A stretch of 11,159 bases of DNA from an uncultured Planctomycetaceae bacterium (GTDB lineage: Bacteria > Planctomycetota > Planctomycetia > Pirellulales > UBA1268), in the NCBI GenBank assembly GCA_903885855.1, contig CAISKG010000523.1, positions 1-11,159 of the forward strand, given 5' to 3'. The notes below the pieces were generated by a model. It did not search any database, was not told the origin of the DNA, and saw only the letters and a program-made list of their open reading frames with translations. The position numbers were made by a program, and so were the translations under genes. Below, piece by piece: positions 5,308-11,159 of the stretch (position 1 is its first letter; every line of letters starts with the position of its first letter).

Positions 5308-7215
5308 TCAGTCGACGCGCTCGAGCGTGATCTGGCGCAGGTCCATCACCGCGGCGGCCTTCTTCGACAGCGCCCGCACCTCGAGGCGGACCGCCCCGGC
5401 GGGAAGATCGAGCACACCCCGATCGCGGGGCACGAAACGCTGGAAGTGGCCCGTCTCCTCGACCTCGAACTCGAGGCGCGACGCGCCGGCGGCGATTTCG
5501 ACCCGCGAGCCCCCCTGCCCCGCCCCGCAGGCCGTGAGCGCCACCACGCGGTAGCGGCCCGGCTCGTCGAGGCGGAAGTCCCACCAGGCCCGGTCGGCCC
5601 CGTTCACCCAGTAGCCGAGGGTGTCCTTCTCCGGCTGCGGCTCGAAGCGGAGTTTCTCCCCCGCCACCGTCGCGTCGGCGGCCGCGAGACGGATGAAGCC
5701 CTGCCGGGCCGGGGGCGGGCCGGCCCCGGCGTCGTCCATCGCCGCGCGCCAGGCCGCCAACCCCGCCACCATCTCCGCCGCGGTGGGGGCCGGCTCGAGC
5801 AGCGACACATCCGTCACGCCGTGGCAGGCGCGCCACCGCGCCGGATCGAGGCGAGGATTGGCGGCCATGCCGCGGGCCCCGACGTCGCGGCGCCAGGCCT
5901 CGAGTCGGCCGCGGAGTTCGGCCACGAGCGCCGGCTCGGCGGCGGCCCGATCGACGCGCTCGCCCGGGTCGGCGGCGACGTCGAAGAGTTCCAGACTCCC
6001 GTCCTCGAAGTGCTCGAGCAGCTTCCAACGGCCGCGCCGCACCGCGCCCCCCGGTCGCCCCCCCTGGTTGGTGTAGTGGGGCTGGTGCCAGAAGAACTCG
6101 CGGTCCGCCGCGGCCGGCGGCGGGGCGGCGCCGAGCGATGCGGCGAGATCGCGGAAGTCCCCCTCCGCAGGGGGCGCGATGCCGGCCAGTGCGCCGATCG
6201 TGGCGGTGAGATCGCCCGTCGACACCGGCGCGTCGATCGTGCGGCCGCCGTCGGCGAAGCCGGGCAGGCGCAGAAGCAGGGGCACGCGCAGGCCGCCGTC
6301 GTAGAGGAAGCCCTTGCCGGCGCGGAAGGGGGCGTTCGACGTCGGCGGCGGATCGCCCACTTCGGGGACGTGGAGGCCGCCGTTGTCCGACGTGAAGACC
6401 ACGAGCGTCTCGTCGGCGATCCCGGCGGCGTCGATCGCGGCCAGGACCGTCCCCACCGCCGCGTCGAGACCTTCGATCATGGCGGCGTAGGCGGGATGGA
6501 AGGCGCCCGCGTGCCGCGCCACGGCGTCGGCGGGCGCCGCCAGGGGCACGTGCGGGCTGTCGAAGCCGACCACGAGCAGGAGCGGCGCGTCCGCTCCGCC
6601 ACGCGCCTCGCGCGCGAGGACCGCCGCGGCGTCGGCGGCCTGCCGGTGCTCCCCCTTGCCCCCGTCCGGCGACTCGGCGCCGGGGTTCGCCTTCCCGGTG
6701 GCGTGCGTCAGGAAGCCCCGGTCGGTGGCGGCACCACCGAGATGCCACTTGCCCACGTAGTGGCAGCGGTAGCCGGCGGGGCCGAGGCGCTCGGCGAGCG
6801 TGGGGAAACGCTCGGGGAGCCGCTCCTCGATCGGGGCCGCCAGCAAGCGGTGGCTGGCGCGGTCAGTGCGGCCGGGGAGGAAGGTCGTGATCCCGGCCCG
6901 CGCCGGATGCACCCCCGCCATGAGTGCCACCCGCGACGGGGAGCAGACGCCCGCCGGGGCCAGGGCCGTCGCGAAACGCACGCCCGAGGCCGCCAGCCGG
7001 TCGAGGTGCGGCGTGCGTCCGGCCGGGGCGCCGTAGCAGGAGAGGTCGGTGATTCCCAGGTCGTCGGCCACCAGGAGCACGACGTGCGGCCGTCGCGGGA
7101 CGTCCGCGGCCGCCGCCGAGCCCCTCCCGAGCGGCACGACCGCCGCCATGAGCACCAGGCCGGCCAGACGTGGGCCCAGGCCGCGAGCCCAGCCGCCGCG
7201 CGTGTCCGTATCCAT
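5308..7215 (-). CDS. Exported formylglycine-dependent sulfatase with C-terminal beta-sandwich domain
   Basis: Hydrolyses sulfate esters, probably on polysaccharides, outside the cytoplasm. Residues 1-37 look like a signal peptide with cleavage near AAAAD. The sulfatase domain (about 42-440) carries the CSPSR motif, whose C91 must be oxidised to formylglycine by a maturation enzyme that is not encoded here. The calcium and sulfate pocket is complete: D51-D52, R95, K156 and H158 in GKWHLG, H222 in SPHVPL, D277-N278 in TSDNGG, and K301. A separate domain (about 507-634) resembles DUF5077-type beta-sandwich modules seen on planctomycete and Bacteroidetes sulfatases and fucosidases, with LGYWVNGADRAWWDF, ACGAGQGGS and VMDLR motifs. 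Total 635 residues. The frame stays open far upstream, but the ATG at 7215 has a signal peptide and a GGAGG site (7223-7227) 7 nt before it. It follows the second amidohydrolase by 38 nt. Exact substrate unknown. Confidence 0.92.
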   Translation of the reverse strand: MDTDTRGGWARGLGPRLAGLVLMAAVVPLGRGSAAAADVPRRPHVVLLVADDLGITDLSCYGAPAGRTPHLDRLAASGVRFATALAPAGVCSPSRVALMAGVHPARAGITTFLPGRTDRASHRLLAAPIEERLPERFPTLAERLGPAGYRCHYVGKWHLGGAATDRGFLTHATGKANPGAESPDGGKGEHRQAADAAAVLAREARGGADAPLLLVVGFDSPHVPLAAPADAVARHAGAFHPAYAAMIEGLDAAVGTVLAAIDAAGIADETLVVFTSDNGGLHVPEVGDPPPTSNAPFRAGKGFLYDGGLRVPLLLRLPGFADGGRTIDAPVSTGDLTATIGALAGIAPPAEGDFRDLAASLGAAPPPAAADREFFWHQPHYTNQGGRPGGAVRRGRWKLLEHFEDGSLELFDVAADPGERVDRAAAEPALVAELRGRLEAWRRDVGARGMAANPRLDPARWRACHGVTDVSLLEPAPTAAEMVAGLAAWRAAMDDAGAGPPPARQGFIRLAAADATVAGEKLRFEPQPEKDTLGYWVNGADRAWWDFRLDEPGRYRVVALTACGAGQGGSRVEIAAGASRLEFEVEETGHFQRFVPRDRGVLDLPAGAVRLEVRALSKKAAAVMDLRQITLERVD

Positions 7216-7222
7216 GGGCCTG

Positions 7223-7227
7223 CCTCC
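7223..7227 (-). promoter_or_regulatory. Ribosome binding site fixing the sulfatase start
   Basis: On the - strand GGAGG lies 7 nt before the ATG at 7215, an optimal spacing. It decides against the far-upstream in-frame starts. Confidence 0.6.
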
Positions 7228-7253
7228 CCCCGGGGCCGCGCCGCGTCCCGGCG

Positions 7254-8492
7254 TCACCGCGGCCCGTCGGACACGAGCCTGCCGTCGACGATCACGCCGG
7301 TGCAGTGCGTGGTGTATTCGAGCGGGTCGCCGTCGAAGAGCGCGAGGTCGGCGTCCTTGCCGGGCTCGAGCGATCCCACCCGGTCGGCCACGCCCAGGAT
7401 CCGCGCGGCGTCGATCGTCACCGCCGCGAGGGCGCCGTCCGCCTCGAGGCCGTTGGCGGCCGCGACCGCCGCCTCGAACAGGACGACGCGCGTCTTGGGG
7501 ACGTAGTTCTCGTAGCCGCTCTGGAGGGCCACCGGGATGCCGGCGGCGCGCAGCCGGGAGGCCGTCTCGAAGCTCGCGTTCTCGGTCTCGCCGCTGCCGG
7601 CCCGGCGCATCGTCGGATGCACGATCACGGGCACGCCTGCCGCCCGGATCCGGTCGAGGAGGAGGTAGGCCTCGGCCGCGGAATCGAGCACCATGCGGAC
7701 GCCGGTCTCCTCCGCGAGCCGCAGGGCCGAGGCGATGTCGGTGGCCCGGTCGGCCGTCACCAACAGCGGGATCTCCCCGGCCAGCACGCGCGCGAGCGCC
7801 TCGAGGCGGAGGTCGGGGGCGGGGCGCTTGGCGGCGTCGGGATCGGCCCGCTTGCGCCGGTATTCCGCCGCCTTGAGCAGTTCGGCGCGGAGCATCGCCA
7901 CCGACTTGGATCGCGTGCCGGGGGCCTTCTTGTCGCCTTCGGGGCGGCCGGTGTCGCCGAGCGTGACGGCGATCATGGCCTCCGGGCGGAGCACGGTCGG
8001 CGGCTCCCCGGCGGTCTTGACGACCATCGTCTGGCCGGAGACGAGGGCGCCGGGGGCGTGGCCGGTGTGGAGCGTGGTGACGCCGAATCCGCGCACCCAC
8101 TCCACCAGCCGCTCGCGCGGGTTGAAGGCGTCGATGGCGCGCAGCTCCGGCTGGATCGGCTCGGTGCCGTCGAGTTGGTCCTGATCCTGATCCTGGTTGA
8201 GCCAGCCGGCGAGGCCCACCACGCTGTGGGCGTCGACGAGCCCGGGGGTGACGACGTCGGCCCGGACGACGCGTGCCCCCTCCGGCACCGGCGTGCCGGC
8301 CGCCGGGCCGACGGCCGCGATCTTCCCGTCGGCGACGATCACGACGCCGTCGGGAATGGCGGCGCCCTGCATGGTGTGGACGAGCCGGCCCATGACGGCG
8401 AGCGTCTCGCCGCGGGCCGCGGGGAGGGTGAGGCAGGCCGCCGCCAGAAACGCCGCCAGGTGCCGCGGCCGGCGAGGGAGCGGTGGGCTCAT
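7254..8492 (-). CDS. Exported amidohydrolase-fold paralogue lacking most metal ligands
   Basis: Imidazolonepropionase/dihydroorotase-like amidohydrolase fold of 412 residues with a signal peptide (RRPR then a hydrophobic stretch, cleavage near G28). It is clearly a paralogue of the gene directly upstream; both share an EYRRK segment, DGKI.AVGP near the N-terminus, and RVGSLEPGKDADL near the C-terminus. The metal-binding positions are mostly replaced: the first HxH is H89-S-V91, the HTHRAD block is TADRAT (246-251), the HHVSEA block is DSAAEA (270-275), and HTDDP is QSGYE (324-328). A catalytic role by the usual two-metal mechanism is therefore unlikely. It may be a structural or regulatory partner, or use other chemistry. 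The NQDQDQDQLDG segment (99-109) resembles a motif I recall in planctomycete homologues. The ATG at 8492 overlaps the preceding stop by 4 nt. Substrate unknown. Confidence 0.85.
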   Translation of the reverse strand: MSPPLPRRPRHLAAFLAAACLTLPAARGETLAVMGRLVHTMQGAAIPDGVVIVADGKIAAVGPAAGTPVPEGARVVRADVVTPGLVDAHSVVGLAGWLNQDQDQDQLDGTEPIQPELRAIDAFNPRERLVEWVRGFGVTTLHTGHAPGALVSGQTMVVKTAGEPPTVLRPEAMIAVTLGDTGRPEGDKKAPGTRSKSVAMLRAELLKAAEYRRKRADPDAAKRPAPDLRLEALARVLAGEIPLLVTADRATDIASALRLAEETGVRMVLDSAAEAYLLLDRIRAAGVPVIVHPTMRRAGSGETENASFETASRLRAAGIPVALQSGYENYVPKTRVVLFEAAVAAANGLEADGALAAVTIDAARILGVADRVGSLEPGKDADLALFDGDPLEYTTHCTGVIVDGRLVSDGPR

Positions 8493-9838
8493 CGGTAGTC
8501 CCCCCCGGCGCAGCACCACTCCGCGTGCTGGTCGCGTCCCGCGCCGTAGCCCCCGACGGCGAGGAGCCGGTCGGCGGGGTCGTCGCGGTCGAAGACGCGC
8601 TCCCCCTCGATCCAGGTGGAGAGCACCTTGGTGCGCGCCGAGAACGGATCGCCGGAGAGCACGACGAGATCGGCGTCCTTCCCCGGCTCGAGCGATCCGA
8701 CGCGGGCCTCGAGGTCGAGCATCCGCGCCCCGACGATCGTCAGGGCCTCCAGCGCCTTCTCCCGCGACATTCCCGCCCGCACGGCCAGCGCGGCGGAACG
8801 CAGAAAGAGCCTCGAATCGGTGATCGGATCGTCGGTGTGGAAGGCGCAGGGAACCCCCGCCTCCTCGAGGACCGCCCCGGTCGCCAGCGACATGTCCATG
8901 GCCTCGATCTTCCCGCCGGGCGAGTCGACGACGATCACCGAGCAGGGCACCCCCGCGCGGGCCAGCTCGCCCGGCACCTTCCAGGCCTCGCTGACATGGT
9001 GGAGGACCACCCGGAACCCGAATTCCTCGCGGAGGCGCAGCACGGTGAGGATGTCGTCGGCCCGGTGGGTGTGGTGATGGACGACACGCGTGCCGGCGAG
9101 GCACTCCGCGAGCGACTCGAGCTCCAGATCGCGCGCCGGGCGCTTGGTCTCGTCGGGTTCGGCCATCTTCCGCCTGTACTCGGCCGCCGCGAGGAACTTC
9201 TGGCGGACCATGGCGGCCGCCTTGCCGCGCGTTCCCGGGAAGGGGGCGTCGCGCTGGGGATTGGTGCCGTTGGCCATCTTCAGGCCCCCGAGCGGCCGGC
9301 CGGCGGGGTCGCGGTAGAGCAGCCCCTCGATGGTGTCGGCGCGGCGCAGCTTGACGTACACCGTCTGGCCGCCGACGAGCAGCGCCGAGCCGGGCATGAT
9401 GTTGAGCGTGGTCAGCCCCCCGGCCACACACTTCCGCAGGCCGGCGTCGCGGACGTTGATCGAGTCGAGGATGCGGACGTCGGGTTGCACGGGGGCGCTG
9501 GAGTCGCCGCCGCGGCCGCCGCCGACGTGGCTGTGGGTGTCGACGAGCCCGGGGATCACGACGCGGCCGGTGGTGTCGACGATCTCCGCGTCGGCGGGCA
9601 CGGGCGTCTGCCCCGTCGGACCGACCGCCACGATCTTGCCGTCGGCGACCACCACCGTGCCGGCCTCGATCGGGGCCGACGTCACCGGCAGCACGCGGCC
9701 GCCGACGAAGGCCCGCGGGCGACGGGGCTCGGCGTCGGCTCCGGCCGCCGTGGTGGCCAGAAGGGCCAGGAGGACCCGGATCGCCGGGGCGACCGCCCAC
9801 GGCAGGCCCGCGACACGCCCTCCCGGAGCGGTGCGCAC
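8489..9838 (-). CDS. Exported metal-dependent amidohydrolase
   Basis: Amidohydrolase-superfamily enzyme (imidazolonepropionase-like, COG1228 type) expected to hydrolyse C-N bonds, perhaps in peptides or cyclic amides, outside the cytoplasm. A signal peptide runs to about A36 (ADA then EP). The 449 residues contain a full set of candidate metal ligands: H102 and H104 in GLVDTHSHV, a histidine cluster H254-H258 in HHHTHRADD, H280-H281 in VLHHVSEA, and H334 and D336 in FHTDDP. RVGSLEPGKDADLVVLSGDP near 379-398 is the closing beta-sandwich signature. The C-terminus ends HAEWCCAGGDYR with an unusual Cys pair. The start is GTG at 9838, 4 nt after the atpC stop, supported by a GGAGGGG site at 9847-9853. 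Its stop overlaps the ATG of the degenerate paralogue. The physiological substrate cannot be read from sequence. Confidence 0.9.
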   Translation of the reverse strand: MRTAPGGRVAGLPWAVAPAIRVLLALLATTAAGADAEPRRPRAFVGGRVLPVTSAPIEAGTVVVADGKIVAVGPTGQTPVPADAEIVDTTGRVVIPGLVDTHSHVGGGRGGDSSAPVQPDVRILDSINVRDAGLRKCVAGGLTTLNIMPGSALLVGGQTVYVKLRRADTIEGLLYRDPAGRPLGGLKMANGTNPQRDAPFPGTRGKAAAMVRQKFLAAAEYRRKMAEPDETKRPARDLELESLAECLAGTRVVHHHTHRADDILTVLRLREEFGFRVVLHHVSEAWKVPGELARAGVPCSVIVVDSPGGKIEAMDMSLATGAVLEEAGVPCAFHTDDPITDSRLFLRSAALAVRAGMSREKALEALTIVGARMLDLEARVGSLEPGKDADLVVLSGDPFSARTKVLSTWIEGERVFDRDDPADRLLAVGGYGAGRDQHAEWCCAGGDYR

Positions 9839-9842
9839 CGGC

Positions 9843-10277
9843 CTAGCCCCTCCGCTCGGCGGCCCGGAGCAGGGCCCGGGCGGCGGCCTCGGAACGCATC
9901 CGGGCGTCGATCGCCTCGGCGCCGCGGGCCGGTTCCCGGCGCAGCCGCTCGAGATCGGCCCGGGCGGCGGCCGCGTCGAGCTTCTCGGCGGGGATCGAGC
10001 GCTGGGTGATGATCGTGACCACGTCCTGCCCGACCTCCACGAAGCCCCCGTCGATGAACGCCCGGCGGACGGCGTCGGCCGAGCCCCCCTCCTCGCCCCG
10101 GATGCGCACCTCGCCGGCCCCGAGACGGCCGATGAACGGCGCGTGGCCGCGGGCCACGCCGCGCTGCCCGTCGAAGAGCGGCAGCGACACGCTCTGTGCG
10201 CGCGTGTCGAGCACGGTGGACTCCGGCGTGGTGATCACGCAACGGACGCCGCCCGAACCGGTCTTTCGCTCTGCCAT
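9843..10277 (-). CDS. atpC: F1 ATP synthase epsilon subunit
   Basis: Central-stalk subunit of F1Fo ATP synthase that links gamma to the c-ring and can inhibit ATP hydrolysis through its C-terminal helices. The N-terminal beta-sandwich (about 11-94) has the conserved GHAPFIGRLGAGEVRI segment (44-59) and a FIDGGFVEV strand (74-82). The C-terminal part (97-143) is a helical, Ala/Arg/Glu-rich hairpin. The 144 residues are within the usual 130-140 range, with a short N-terminal extension. The ATG at 10277 has GAGGAA on the - strand 6 nt upstream (10284-10289). It follows atpD by 37 nt, the universal beta-epsilon order. Confidence 0.93.
   Translation of the reverse strand: MAERKTGSGGVRCVITTPESTVLDTRAQSVSLPLFDGQRGVARGHAPFIGRLGAGEVRIRGEEGGSADAVRRAFIDGGFVEVGQDVVTIITQRSIPAEKLDAAAARADLERLRREPARGAEAIDARMRSEAAARALLRAAERRG
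9847..9853 (-). promoter_or_regulatory. Ribosome binding site for the GTG start of the amidohydrolase, inside the end of atpC
   Basis: GGAGGGG on the - strand lies 8 nt before the GTG at 9838 and inside the last codons of atpC. It supports the rare GTG start over any internal start and implies coupled translation after atpC. Confidence 0.6.
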
Positions 10278-10314
10278 GGTGCGTTCCTCGGAAAAGGGAG
10301 CGGCCGGGTGGGGC

Positions 10315-11159
10315 TCAGGCCTTGGCGGCCATCTTCTTGGCCTGCTCCTCGGCCTGCTCGATCGGTCCCACGTACATGAAGGCCTGCTCGGGGAGGTGAT
10401 CCCACTTGCCGTCGGCGATCTCCTCGAACGAACGAATCGTGTCGTCGAGCTTGGTGATCTCGCCGGGCTTGCCGGTGAACACCTCCGCCACGAGGAACGG
10501 CTGGGAGAGGAATCGTTCCATGCGGCGGGCCCGATGGACGACGAGCTTGTCCTCCTCGGAGAGCTCGTCGCCGCCGAGGATGGCGATGATGTCCTGCAGC
10601 TCGCGGTAGCGCTGCAGCGTCCGCTGCACGCGGCGGGCGATGCGGTAGTGGCGCTCGCCCACGTACTGCGGGTCGAGGATGCGGCTCGAGGAGGCGAGCG
10701 GATCGACCGCGGGGTAGATGCCCTTCTCCGAGATCGACCGCTCCAGGTAGAGGAAGGCGTCGAGGTTGCCGAAGGCGGTCGCCGGGGCGGGGTCGGTGGG
10801 ATCGTCGGCCGGCACGTACACCGCCTGCACGCTCGTGATGGCCCCCTTCGACGTGCTCGTGATCCGCTCCTGCAGCGCCCCCATCTCGGTGGCGAGCGTC
10901 GGCTGGTAGCCCACCGCGCTGGGCATGCGTCCCAACAGCGCGCTCACCTCGCTGCCGGCCTGCGAGAAGCGGAAGATGTTGTCGACGAACAGCAGCGTGT
11001 CGGCGCCGGTGGTGTCGCGGAAGAATTCCGCCATCGTCAGCGCCGACAGGGCCTCGCGGAGGCGGGCCCCCGGCGGCTCGTTCATCTGGCCGAACACCAT
11101 GCTCGTCTGCTCGATGACGCTCCGGCCGGTGTCGCCGATCTTGGCCTCCTGCATCTCGA
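10315..11159 (-). CDS. atpD: F1 ATP synthase beta subunit, N-terminus beyond the window
   Basis: Catalytic subunit of F1. The window holds the C-terminal 281 residues, about 60% of a normal 470-480 residue chain; the P-loop and N-terminal barrel lie to the right of base 11159. Visible are the Walker B strand LLFVDNIFRFSQAGSEV, the VYVPADDPTDPAPAT switch region, GIYPAVDPLASSSRILDP, and an exact DELSEED motif followed by a FLVAEVFTGKPG stretch and the C-terminal helical bundle. The variant FGNLDAFLYLERSISEKG replaces the common FAHLDATTVLSR, a form I associate with planctomycete-type beta subunits. The reading frame continues open to the right edge; the first Met in view is internal. Confidence 0.97.
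   Translation of the reverse strand, partial: EMQEAKIGDTGRSVIEQTSMVFGQMNEPPGARLREALSALTMAEFFRDTTGADTLLFVDNIFRFSQAGSEVSALLGRMPSAVGYQPTLATEMGALQERITSTSKGAITSVQAVYVPADDPTDPAPATAFGNLDAFLYLERSISEKGIYPAVDPLASSSRILDPQYVGERHYRIARRVQRTLQRYRELQDIIAILGGDELSEEDKLVVHRARRMERFLSQPFLVAEVFTGKPGEITKLDDTIRSFEEIADGKWDHLPEQAFMYVGPIEQAEEQAKKMAAKA

Noticed and set aside
4076..6748. An 890-residue open frame on the - strand spanning the convergent junction
   Set aside because: It is antisense to cysE and out of frame with the sulfatase. Its repetitive middle is only the translated hairpin repeats.
3913..7506. A 1197-residue open frame on the + strand
   Set aside because: It crosses cysE, the repeat array and the sulfatase in wrong frames. 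It is Arg/Gly/Pro/Ala-rich with no domain and arises because stop codons are rare at this G+C content.
7216..8100. Upstream extension of the sulfatase reading frame
   Set aside because: It overlaps the second amidohydrolase in another frame. The ATG at 7215 has a good Shine-Dalgarno and starts a signal peptide.
8170..8200. Short QD codon repeat in the second amidohydrolase as a slippage or phase-variation tract
   Set aside because: Repeat units are only six bases and about three copies, in frame, and similar Gln/Asp-rich stretches are, as I recall, a normal feature of planctomycete homologues.

Overview
The window is very G+C-rich (by eye above 70%, not counted) and is packed with genes on both strands. 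The mix of an exported formylglycine sulfatase, paired exported amidohydrolases, an F1 beta subunit reading FGNLDAFLYLERS, and weak or absent Shine-Dalgarno sites in front of some genes suggests a planctomycete chromosome, probably near Pirellulales. That placement is inferred from family resemblance; no rRNA or other marker is present.

Left part, + strand (1-5080): the 3' tip of an unidentified gene overlaps an expanded type IV prepilin peptidase (A24 family). An OmpA/MotB-type peptidoglycan-anchored lipoprotein follows. Next come two histidine-pathway genes, hisH (glutaminase subunit of imidazole glycerol phosphate synthase) and hisA (ProFAR isomerase), and finally a long serine O-acetyltransferase of cysteine biosynthesis. 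hisH and cysE each have a -10-like TAnnnT hexamer 6-8 nt before the ATG, suggesting leaderless transcripts. cysE also has a -35-like hexamer at exactly 17 bp and an 11-bp perfect inverted repeat just upstream.

Middle (5081-5307): the convergent junction between cysE (+) and the sulfatase (-) holds 2.2 tandem copies of a 98-99 bp unit built of nested hairpins. It is the most distinctive non-coding element here.

Right part, - strand (5308-11159): read from the right edge, atpD (beta, truncated by the window), atpC (epsilon), an exported metal-dependent amidohydrolase, a second amidohydrolase paralogue lacking most metal ligands, and a secreted sulfatase with a C-terminal beta-sandwich. Gaps are 37, 4, -4 and 38 nt, so all five could lie on one transcript. 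The first three functions (ATP synthesis, periplasmic hydrolysis, sulfate-ester removal) have no obvious pathway link, so co-transcription need not mean a common function.

Most of the window is well-known housekeeping or accessory metabolism. No CRISPR, transposase, phage gene, tRNA or rRNA was seen. The items most worth checking are the hairpin tandem repeat, the catalytic/degenerate amidohydrolase pair, the cysE promoter architecture and the expanded prepilin peptidase.
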